Assembly: GCA_934101445.1 (NCBI GenBank)
Contig: CAKORQ010000038.1
Coordinates: 1-7,898 of the forward strand
DNA from: an uncultured Bacilli bacterium
Lineage (GTDB): Bacteria; Bacillota_I; Bacilli_A; RF39; UBA660
Direction: 5' to 3'
DNA: 7,898 bases
Made by a program: the position numbers and the translations under genes. The notes under the pieces are model-generated. The model saw only the letters and a list, made by a program, of their open reading frames with translations. It searched no databases and was not told the origin of the DNA. Positions 1 through 6,308 of this stretch are shown one piece after another (position 1 is the stretch's first letter; each line of letters starts with the position of its first letter).

Positions 1-693
1 TTGTATACTGATAACAAGACTGAAAGGGTAATCGGAGTTTCGACTTTGGTACCAACAGAAGTTAAAAAGTTGGCTGTTGAAACCATTAATGAACTATGGC
101 CGGATGAAGAAATAACTCTTGCTGATTATGAATATTATTTTGGCAATGTTTATTTAGATATGACATCAGATGCCGTGGATGTTGCCTTTTGGCAAATCTT
201 TTTAGCCTTTATTTTGGGACTTTGTGGTACCACTTTTATAATAATTGGTTTAATTAGCAAAAAAAGATTTCTAAAAAATATAAATAAATTATCACTCGAA
301 GATAAAAAGAAGATTGACGCTGAGACTTTGAATAAAGATGCCTTTTATTACGCTAATATTCATTTATATTTAACGCCAAATTATATTATATTAATGAACG
401 GTACTTTTAAAATAATACCTTATAGTAGCCTAATATGGCTATATACCATTGAACAAAGAATTAATGGCATAAAGTCTACTAAATCAATAGTAGCGGTAAC
501 AGATGAGGCCAAAACTTATAATATTGCGGTAGTTCCTGCTTTAACTAAAAAATATATGGAAGTTTTTGAGGAAGTATTTACAACTATTAGTAATAAGAAT
601 GTCGAAATGTTAGTTGGTTATACTCCTGAAAATTGTAAGGTTATACATGATGAGATGAAAAAAATCAAGCAAAATAAAAGGCTAGCAAAATAA
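1..693 (+). CDS. Membrane protein with C-terminal PH-like domain, 5' end cut by window edge
   Basis: The reading frame is open from the first base and no ribosome binding site is visible, so the 5' end is almost certainly outside the window; the TTG at position 1 should not be taken as the start. Of the 230 visible residues, about 1-60 are polar with acidic patches (PDEE, YYFGNVYLD). About 61-85 form one clear hydrophobic membrane span, followed by the basic SKKRFLKN. About 115-195 look like a beta-rich PH/YcxB-like fold: HLYLTPNYIILMNG, then IIPYSSLIWLYTIEQR, then a short segment around KTYNIAVV. The C-terminus is lysine-rich. By the positive-inside rule the C-terminal domain is cytoplasmic and the N-terminal part extracellular, probably preceded by another span upstream. 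The general look recalls Bacillota membrane proteins of unknown function (possibly DUF6709-like), but I cannot name the family firmly. Nothing visible indicates an enzyme. The gene ends at TAA, directly before a hairpin terminator, and faces the PBP gene tail to tail. Confidence 0.75.
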   Translation: MYTDNKTERVIGVSTLVPTEVKKLAVETINELWPDEEITLADYEYYFGNVYLDMTSDAVDVAFWQIFLAFILGLCGTTFIIIGLISKKRFLKNINKLSLEDKKKIDAETLNKDAFYYANIHLYLTPNYIILMNGTFKIIPYSSLIWLYTIEQRINGIKSTKSIVAVTDEAKTYNIAVVPALTKKYMEVFEEVFTTISNKNVEMLVGYTPENCKVIHDEMKKIKQNKRLAK

Positions 694-695
694 AT

Positions 696-744
696 AAAAA
701 ACTATTTAGTAAGATTTAAGTTATTCTTATTAAATAGTTTTTTT
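696..744 (+). terminator. Rho-independent terminator of the first gene (probably bidirectional)
   Basis: The arms at 701-714 and 725-738 pair over 14 bp (ACTATTTAGTAAGA with TCTTATTAAATAGT, one G-U pair) around a 10-nt loop. A run of T at 739-744 follows and a run of A at 696-700 precedes, extending the stem with A-T pairs. The hairpin starts three bases after the TAA of the upstream gene. Because A and T tracts flank both sides, it could also work on the minus strand as a second stop for PBP transcripts. Confidence 0.85.
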
Positions 745-764
745 GTTAAATAACCAAAAAAGAA

Positions 765-789
765 AAGAGTTCCAAAATTTAGAACTCTT
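765..789 (-). terminator. Rho-independent terminator of the PBP gene, overlapping its stop codon
   Basis: The 8-bp arms at 765-772 and 782-789 (AAGAGTTC and GAACTCTT) flank a 9-nt loop. Read on the minus strand, the hairpin is followed by a T-rich tail (TTCTTTTTT, about 764-755). The TAA stop of the PBP gene (790-788) lies at the base of the first arm, so there is almost no 3' untranslated sequence before the hairpin. Confidence 0.7.
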
Positions 790-3586
790 AATTAGTAATG
801 TTACAACTATCGGCAATAGTAAATGTACGAGAAATACTATAAGTTTTACCATTATAACTTACATTATAAGTTATCTTATATTTACCATTTAACGATAAAT
901 TAATACGTTTGACAGTTTCATTAGTTTCGATATTAGTAATAGTACTATCCAAGACTTTGATATCATTAGTAATGTTATTACCATTAATATCAGTAGCCGT
1001 AATTGTTGTGTTATCGTTATAGTAAGAATTATTTGTTATTCGACTGCGACATTCATCTTTACTTGATATTTTTAATGAAATACCACTAGCAGAAGAACCA
1101 CCAGTACCGGCAATTATCTTAAGACCACTTGAAGCATTATCTTTAAAGATTGAATAATTAGCCTTAACAACAAAGGTATAGTTTGTCCCGCCATCACCTT
1201 GATATATATAATTAGTATCCTTAGTTTCTGCAATAAATTGAAGTTTATCATCAGTTTGAAGATAAATAGAATATCTCAATTCACCAATATACTGATTATT
1301 ATAAGATAAACGATTTTGATAATACTTAGAAGGTGAGTACTTATAATTATCATTGAAATATTTTTGCAAGTATTCACTATTAATAGCATCAGGAGTATTT
1401 ATTCCATTCCAAGATAAGTAAATAGTAGAACCATTAGTTGTTGCTTTACCATTCGTAGGATTTTCTAATTGTTGATATCTAATAGATGTTTCGGTTGGTT
1501 CCGTACCTTTCTTAAATATCTCGGTCATACGCATACTACTTGGAGTATAAGCACTAGGAAGTTGTAAAGGTACGGTTTCTTTTTCAACCTCAACTTCAAT
1601 GATACTACTTGGTTTTTCAAATCGAGAATTTTTCTTAAATATTTTTTTGCCTATATTATTCATTATATTATTTTTAACCCGGTTGGCATTATTCATCGTT
1701 GTATAAGTAGTTTTACTTAGTTTGTCATAGCCATACCATAAACTGATTGAATAATCAGGGGAATATACTAAACTCCAGTTATCACGAGAAGGAGTTGCCT
1801 TAATACCAGCGGCTGCTACGGCATTATTAGGATAAGTTGATGTACCAGTTTTAGCCGCAATATCAGTACCGCTTACTGTAAATGAACCACCAACACTATA
1901 TGATGATTTAGCCGTTGTTAAAATGCTATTAATCATATAAGCGGTTGAATCACTCATGACTTTTTCTTTTTTAGGTTTATTTTCATAAACGTCATCAGTA
2001 TCAGTAAATTCAATTTTTGTAAATGTATAAGGTTCTATATAATAGCCACCTCTAGCAAATGTTGCATAAGCCGCTGATAATTTAACCGCCGAAACCGTAT
2101 CGAAAGAACCAATAGAGTAAGATTCATATAAATCTTTTCCATAATTTATTCCCATTCCATGGGCAAAATTAGCGATTTTATCCTTATCTACGGATTGAAA
2201 GGCTTGAAGAGCTGGAATGTTTCTTGATTTGGCTAAGGCATAACGCATGGTAATTTGACCATAATATGAACCATCCCAGTTTTTTATTGATTGACCATTA
2301 GAATAAGACATCGGTTCATCAAAAACGTAAGTTCCTGGCGAAGCATTATTATATTCAATGGCTGGACCATAATCTAGGATAGGCTTAGCCGATGAACCGG
2401 GTTGATAATGTTCTGAGGTTGCTCGGTTAAGTTCTTGAACACCATTTTGGTTACGACCACCATAAATACCAGCGATAGCCCCATCACTAACACTGGTTAC
2501 AACCATTGCTAGTTGTTCATCATCATTTTTCCATTTATTATAAGTATTAGTATTACCAGCCTTATTTAATTCATCTTGGATAGCTGGATCTAATGTTGTA
2601 TAAATTTTCATTGGTACCAGTGCTGGATTTTTACCGGTGGTATTTTTTACATCTTCTTGAACTGTATCAATAAACCATTGATATTCATTTAAACCGTCAT
2701 TAACATTTAAATTAATTAATGACTCAACTGGAATATTCTTAGCATCGTTTAATTGTTCCTCAGTAATATAGCCATGACGATACATTAAGTTTAAAACTAT
2801 ATTTTTTCTTTTTGTACAACCCTCAATACTAGCAAAAGGGCTGTAGTCGAAAGGGGCGTTAAAGATACCGGCTAAAATAGCAGCCTCGGGTAAGGATATG
2901 TCGCGTACGCTTTTGCCAAAAAATCTTTGAGAGGCTTGTTCAATACCATAAGTATTGTTGCCCCCTAACTGAGGGGTATTAACATAAAATTCTAAAATTT
3001 CTTCTTTGGTATACTTTTTTTCAATTTTAAATATAGCCATGTAGATATCAGTGAATTTACGGATAATCCCGGCAAGTCCATGCGATTCACTACGATCTGT
3101 ATAAGCCATACCAACTACCTGCATGGTAATAGTTGATGCCCCACCGGCCCCAGAATTACCAGATAACTGACCTAGAGATGCTTTAGCAAAACGGGCTATA
3201 TCAAAGCCATCATGTTGAAAATATCTAGAGTCTTCTGTTGCGACAATCGCATCAACTAAGACTTGTGGTAATTCATCATAAGTTACAAGTTGTCTATTTT
3301 CGGCCCCTAAGCGACCAATTTCATTACCGTTTTTATCATAAAGAATAGAAGAACTAGTATTATATAATTTATCGGTATCAAATTCTGGCGCTGAAGCAAT
3401 TATATAAACAATACCAAATAAGCCTAGAACCATCATCATTATTAAAATGAGCATAATTAGACTTAAAATAATATGTCTACTTTGTCTTTCCCTTTTTTTA
3501 TGATAACTTTTCTTTGTATCAATTTTTGTTTTTATATTATTTATATTTCTTTGTAAGTTTTTCTTGGAATTATTTATTTTTTTCAT
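788..3586 (-). CDS. Bifunctional class A penicillin-binding protein (transglycosylase/transpeptidase) with C-terminal Ig-like extension
   Basis: A membrane-anchored peptidoglycan synthase that polymerises lipid II and cross-links stem peptides outside the cell. The 932 residues comprise: a Lys/Arg-rich cytoplasmic tail (1-38); one membrane anchor (about 39-64); a GT51 transglycosylase domain (about 80-255) with EDSRYFQH (catalytic E118), GASTITMQ (149-156), RKFTD (176-180) and the block ending FFGKS; and a transpeptidase domain (about 355-640) with PGSSAKP (nucleophile S398, K401), SRN (454-456) and KTGTS (579-583). A linker with FKKGTEPTE leads to a fibronectin-III-like segment (about 703-811, LSWNGINTPDAIN) and a last Ig-like domain (about 820-928). 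The ATG at 3586 is supported by AAAGGAGATGG just upstream, inside recU; the coding regions overlap by 17 bp, which suggests translational coupling. The ponA/pbp1-type identity is secure; the exact paralogue name is not. GT motifs 2 and 3 deviate from consensus (see findings). Confidence 0.96.
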   Translation of the reverse strand: MKKINNSKKNLQRNINNIKTKIDTKKSYHKKRERQSRHIILSLIMLILIMMMVLGLFGIVYIIASAPEFDTDKLYNTSSSILYDKNGNEIGRLGAENRQLVTYDELPQVLVDAIVATEDSRYFQHDGFDIARFAKASLGQLSGNSGAGGASTITMQVVGMAYTDRSESHGLAGIIRKFTDIYMAIFKIEKKYTKEEILEFYVNTPQLGGNNTYGIEQASQRFFGKSVRDISLPEAAILAGIFNAPFDYSPFASIEGCTKRKNIVLNLMYRHGYITEEQLNDAKNIPVESLINLNVNDGLNEYQWFIDTVQEDVKNTTGKNPALVPMKIYTTLDPAIQDELNKAGNTNTYNKWKNDDEQLAMVVTSVSDGAIAGIYGGRNQNGVQELNRATSEHYQPGSSAKPILDYGPAIEYNNASPGTYVFDEPMSYSNGQSIKNWDGSYYGQITMRYALAKSRNIPALQAFQSVDKDKIANFAHGMGINYGKDLYESYSIGSFDTVSAVKLSAAYATFARGGYYIEPYTFTKIEFTDTDDVYENKPKKEKVMSDSTAYMINSILTTAKSSYSVGGSFTVSGTDIAAKTGTSTYPNNAVAAAGIKATPSRDNWSLVYSPDYSISLWYGYDKLSKTTYTTMNNANRVKNNIMNNIGKKIFKKNSRFEKPSSIIEVEVEKETVPLQLPSAYTPSSMRMTEIFKKGTEPTETSIRYQQLENPTNGKATTNGSTIYLSWNGINTPDAINSEYLQKYFNDNYKYSPSKYYQNRLSYNNQYIGELRYSIYLQTDDKLQFIAETKDTNYIYQGDGGTNYTFVVKANYSIFKDNASSGLKIIAGTGGSSASGISLKISSKDECRSRITNNSYYNDNTTITATDINGNNITNDIKVLDSTITNIETNETVKRINLSLNGKYKITYNVSYNGKTYSISRTFTIADSCNITN

Positions 3587-4145
3587 AATCCATCTCCTTT
3601 ATTAATATATCTACACTCTTAATGTAATCAAGTGGGGGAATAAAACCTTCTTTTATTTTAATACCATATTTTTCAATATAGGAAAAAGGTATTGACTTTC
3701 TATCATTATTTTCTAAAAAAGAAAGTATTTTCTTTGCTCCTAAAGTATAATAAGCATTATTCATTTTAATAATTAAAAAAGAAAGCCCTCCATGTCTATC
3801 AACTTTTCTTATATGTTCTAACTGATGTTCATGAATATTGGAAAGAGGAAATGCTGTTTTACTTGTTGTTTCTTTTGCATCGAAATCAACATAATAGCCT
3901 TTATAGATGCCGTTATAATCAAGAGTTGATTGAGTTTTAAAGTAAGCCTCTTTAATTACTTGTTTGTTATTTTCATAACGAACTTTATTAATGCCAATAG
4001 GAGTAGGCTTTTTATAAATAACGGCTATATCTTTTTCTAAGTAATATTGATTAGTTTCGTTTAAAAGATTTTCTAAGTCCATACCACGATTAGCATAACT
4101 TTGTTTTATTTTTGTATATTCTTTTTTTAATCCAGGGTAATTCAC
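3570..4145 (-). CDS. recU: Holliday junction resolvase RecU
   Basis: Cuts four-way recombination junctions during DNA repair and chromosome segregation in Bacillota; a PD-(D/E)xK nuclease fold. Counting from a TTG at 4157 (195 residues), the protein shows NRGMDLE (23-29), IAVIYKKPTPI (44-54), the core STLDYNGIYKGYY (77-89) with D80, VDFDAKET (90-97) with D93 and K95, FPLSNIHEHQLEHI (103-116) and KSIPFSYIEKYG, then DYIKSVD near the end: the full RecU signature in order. Start choice: I prefer the GTG at 4145 (191 residues, beginning MNYPGLKK). It matches the MNYPNGK-type beginnings I recall for staphylococcal RecU and is preceded by GGTGAT, complementary to the 16S tail. The ATG at 4151 is the alternative; the TTG at 4157 would straddle the predicted transcript start. 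It is first in the operon with the downstream PBP gene, an order known from Bacillus and relatives. Confidence 0.95.
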   Translation of the reverse strand: MNYPGLKKEYTKIKQSYANRGMDLENLLNETNQYYLEKDIAVIYKKPTPIGINKVRYENNKQVIKEAYFKTQSTLDYNGIYKGYYVDFDAKETTSKTAFPLSNIHEHQLEHIRKVDRHGGLSFLIIKMNNAYYTLGAKKILSFLENNDRKSIPFSYIEKYGIKIKEGFIPPLDYIKSVDILIKEMDYEKNK

Positions 4146-4161
4146 TTGCATCACCAAACTA

Positions 4162-4167
4162 ATTATA
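4162..4167 (-). promoter_or_regulatory. recU: Putative -10 element of the recU-PBP operon
   Basis: On the minus strand this is a perfect TATAAT. The best -35 candidate at 17-bp spacing is weak (TACAAA, about 4190-4185). Transcription would start near 4155, leaving a leader of about 1 to 10 nt before the ATG at 4151 or the GTG at 4145. Perfect -10 matches also arise by chance in DNA this AT-rich, so the call is tentative. Confidence 0.4.
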
Positions 4168-4361
4168 CTATAGTTTTGCTTCGTTTTGTAGTTATTTTTA
4201 TTAGATTTTCTAACTTTAGTTATTAGGTCTTAAAACCTATATAATATAGTATAACTTATTATATAAATTTTCATTATTATATATATGTAATATTTTAAAC
4301 AAAGAAAGCATTAATTATTCCTTTAAAAGTATTGATTTATTTATTGCGTAAGACTAATTTC
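4168..4361. other. AT-rich divergent intergenic region between recU and the unknown gene
   Basis: The region between the two divergent genes (about 255 bp from 4146 to 4400) has no credible coding sequence. It holds a 9-bp A/T-only inverted repeat (TATATAATA at 4238-4246 and TATTATATA at 4257-4265). Its arms contain a perfect TATAAT on the plus strand (4240-4245) and one on the minus strand (4258-4263). A partial palindrome AGGTCTTAAAACCT lies at 4225-4238. It probably carries promoters for both directions, but base composition alone makes such matches common. Confidence 0.4.
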
Positions 4362-4367
4362 TATGAT
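4362..4367 (+). promoter_or_regulatory. Putative -10 element of the unknown gene at 4401
   Basis: TATGAT matches the sigma-A -10 consensus at five of six positions and would start transcription near 4374, leaving a leader of about 27 nt that contains the AAGGAA ribosome binding site. No convincing -35 is visible. If used, it rules out the TTG at 4332 as the translation start. Confidence 0.3.
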
Positions 4368-4400
4368 ACCATACAAAATATGTTAAAGAAGGAAAAAAAT

Positions 4401-5414
4401 ATGGAAAATAATATCAAGAATTTAAAAAAAGTAACTTTAGAGGAGCAAAAACAGATAGAAGAATCATTTGAAAAAATTTGTGCTGATGTTGCTATTGCCG
4501 GATTAAAATGGGCTAATAATAGTAGTTTTGTTTTAGATGATGCTGTAAAGGACACTAGGAACTTAAATGCTTTACTTAATGAATTTTTTTATGCAAAAAT
4601 TTTTTTGTTACTCAAACACTGTAGTATTAATATTGAAACTTTAGAAAAGAATATTTTAAAAAATACGGTAGTTAGAACTTTAGATGCTAATCCAACAACT
4701 AACTTTATTGACTTTTTTAAAAACCCTTTAAATATCGGTTATTTAAAGTTATTAGGTAAGAAAGAATTACTTGGGACACAAGATATTACAGTTGCACCTT
4801 TAGAAAAATTATTAAAAAATATAGAAGACGAAGTGAACCAAAAAGTCCTAGAGGAAATTGAAATTTCTTATGGTGAGACTATATATGATTATTTAAAAGT
4901 ACTAAGCAATCGTATAGCTAATAAAAAACTTATAATCAATTATATAAATTTTTATGGTGAAGATTTAGCAAAAGTTTTAACTGAAAAATATTTATTAGCT
5001 TATCAAAACGCAATTAATCAAATGCAATCTAAATTAGAAGAGAAAACTGTAACTGTTAACGATTGTACAATATTAAATATGGAACCATTGGCTCAAGCTC
5101 AGACGGCTTACGGACGAGTAGTACAGCACATATGGCTTGTTTTACCACCTTTTCAATGTCATTATAATTATGGCAAATGTTCTTTTGAATTATCTAAGTC
5201 TTTTGATTTAAAAGATAAAGTATATAACTTTTTAACTGATTTTCTAAGTGCTCCTACTTTTGTATCTAGTTTAGGGAAAGAAGGCTTAAATGAAGAAGAA
5301 ATAAAAGCAATTGAAAAAATTACTAACAATCGCGAAATTAAAAATTATGATGAAGCTGCTGCTATTTTACTTAATTTAAGAAGAAAAGATAATATTGATA
5401 ACAATAATAAATAA
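4401..5414 (+). CDS. Hypothetical protein, 337 residues, unrecognised
   Basis: I do not recognise this family. The frame extends upstream to a TTG at 4332, but the ATG at 4401 is the better start: AGAAGGAA lies 7 nt before it, and a -10-like TATGAT lies between the two candidates. The 337 residues lack a signal peptide and a convincing membrane span, so the protein is probably cytoplasmic. The first two thirds look mostly helical: a charged start (LEEQKQIEESFEK), an amphipathic stretch 55-90, and a long acidic/basic helical part about 132-215. A different, probably beta-containing segment follows (about 236-265, VVQHIWLVLPPF then CHYNYGKC with C253 and C260). The end is polar and asparagine-rich (NIDNNNK). 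Codon use and A/T content look like those of the neighbours, with no clear sign of recent transfer. It stands alone between its own promoter region and terminator, so the neighbours give no functional clue. Confidence 0.8.
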   Translation: MENNIKNLKKVTLEEQKQIEESFEKICADVAIAGLKWANNSSFVLDDAVKDTRNLNALLNEFFYAKIFLLLKHCSINIETLEKNILKNTVVRTLDANPTTNFIDFFKNPLNIGYLKLLGKKELLGTQDITVAPLEKLLKNIEDEVNQKVLEEIEISYGETIYDYLKVLSNRIANKKLIINYINFYGEDLAKVLTEKYLLAYQNAINQMQSKLEEKTVTVNDCTILNMEPLAQAQTAYGRVVQHIWLVLPPFQCHYNYGKCSFELSKSFDLKDKVYNFLTDFLSAPTFVSSLGKEGLNEEEIKAIEKITNNREIKNYDEAAAILLNLRRKDNIDNNNK

Positions 5415-5441
5415 TCATAAAGTTATATTTTTGAAAATTAA

Positions 5442-5486
5442 CAGATATTTTTTAATGATAATTATTAAGAAATATCTGCTTTTTTT
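5442..5486 (+). terminator. Rho-independent terminator of the unknown gene
   Basis: The 15-nt arms at 5442-5456 and 5464-5478 (CAGATATTTTTTAAT with ATTAAGAAATATCTG, fully paired with one U-G pair) enclose a 7-nt loop and are followed by C and seven T (5480-5486). It lies 27 bp after the TAA at 5412 and insulates the SUF operon from the upstream gene. Confidence 0.88.
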
Positions 5487-5496
5487 AAAACTTTTA

Positions 5497-5505
5497 TGGT
5501 AAAAT
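5497..5505 (+). promoter_or_regulatory. Putative extended -10 promoter of the SUF operon
   Basis: TGGTAAAAT fits an extended -10 (TGn plus TAAAAT, five of six matches). The -35 position falls in the T-run of the preceding terminator and shows no good match, which an extended -10 can tolerate. The predicted transcript start near 5512 leaves a leader of about 35 nt to the sufC ATG. No operator or riboswitch is apparent in so short a leader. Confidence 0.5.
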
Positions 5506-5534
5506 AATTGGTATGCAAAAGCAAGAAGAAACTT

Positions 5535-5542
5535 AAGAGGTG
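5535..5542 (+). promoter_or_regulatory. sufC: Ribosome binding site deciding the sufC start
   Basis: AAGAGGTG lies four bases before the ATG at 5547. It shows that the in-frame TTG at 5508, which would add 13 mostly basic residues (MVCKSKKKLKRCF) unlike any SufC, is not the start. That TTG also lies upstream of the predicted transcription start. Confidence 0.75.
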
Positions 5543-5546
5543 TTTT

Positions 5547-6293
5547 ATGTTAAAAATAGAAAATTTATGTTTAAAAGTTGAAGATAAAGAACTTTTAAAA
5601 GATTTTAATTTAAATATTAAAGATGGGGAAATTCACGCTATTATGGGGCCAAATGGGATTGGTAAATCAAGTATTTGTAAAGCCATCATGGGTGATAGTA
5701 AATACGAAATAACCAATGGTAAAATTTTTTATAATGATATAGATTTAGCGAGTATAGATACCACCAAAAGAGCCCAAATGGGAATTATGTTAATTAGCCA
5801 AAGTCCCTTAGCAATCGAAGGGGTAAGTAATGCTGATATGCTTAGAATGGCTCTGGCTAATAGACTAGGTCATTCTGTTGATTTATATCAATTTAATAAA
5901 AAAATTCAAGAGGTATGTAAAAAATTAGACATTCCAACTTCATTTATTCACCGTAGTATTAATGATGGTATGAGCGGTGGCGAAAGAAAGAAAAACGAAC
6001 TAATGCATCTTTGGATGTTAGAGCCAAGTCTTATCATTTTAGATGAATTAGATAGTGGTCTTGATGTTGATGCCTTGAAAGTATGTGCTAATTCTATTAT
6101 GGAATATTACCATGAGAAAAAAGAAAAGATAAGCATTTTAATAATTACGCACCATAGTAATATCTTAGATATCATAAAACCTGATTTTGTTCATATCATA
6201 AAGGATAAACATATTAGTTTTACGGGGGATATTAATACGGCTAAAAAGATTGAAGAAGATGGTTTTAATCTTGATTTAGGGCAAATGATGTAA
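5547..6293 (+). CDS. sufC: SufC, ABC-type ATPase of the SUF Fe-S cluster assembly complex
   Basis: A cytoplasmic ATPase that binds the SufB/SufD scaffold and drives the conformational change needed for Fe-S cluster assembly; it is not a transporter. The 248 residues are full length for SufC. Visible motifs, numbered from the ATG at 5547: Walker A GPNGIGKSS (34-42, K40); Q-loop Q85 in LISQSPLAIEGV; signature MSGGERKKNE (142-151), the SufC form of the ABC signature; Walker B LIILDELDSGLDVDAL (162-177) with D166 and E167, where the DSGLDxDAL extension is diagnostic of SufC; and H-loop ITHHSNIL (200-207, H202). It is first in the operon. sufD follows after 15 bp, with AAGGAG overlapping the sufC stop, consistent with coupled translation. 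Confidence 0.97.
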   Translation: MLKIENLCLKVEDKELLKDFNLNIKDGEIHAIMGPNGIGKSSICKAIMGDSKYEITNGKIFYNDIDLASIDTTKRAQMGIMLISQSPLAIEGVSNADMLRMALANRLGHSVDLYQFNKKIQEVCKKLDIPTSFIHRSINDGMSGGERKKNELMHLWMLEPSLIILDELDSGLDVDALKVCANSIMEYYHEKKEKISILIITHHSNILDIIKPDFVHIIKDKHISFTGDINTAKKIEEDGFNLDLGQMM

Positions 6294-6308
6294 GGAGTTT
6301 TAAAAAAT

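Noticed and set aside
4146..4157. Longer RecU start at TTG 4157
   Set aside because: The TTG overlaps the expected transcription start and has no binding site; the GTG at 4145 fits both the GGTGAT site and the usual RecU N-terminus (ATG 4151 remains possible).
4332..4400. Upstream extension of the unknown gene from a TTG codon (23 extra residues)
   Set aside because: There is no Shine-Dalgarno site before the TTG and a -10-like TATGAT lies within the extension, while the ATG at 4401 has AAGGAA at good spacing.
4361..4555. A 64-residue minus-strand reading frame rich in Phe, Ser and Leu
   Set aside because: It lies antisense within the start of the 337-residue gene, has no ribosome binding site, and its composition is that expected from the reverse of Lys/Glu/Asn-rich codons.
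5508..5546. Upstream extension of sufC from a TTG codon (13 extra residues)
   Set aside because: The extension includes the AAGAGGTG ribosome binding site of the ATG at 5547 and is unlike the start of any SufC.
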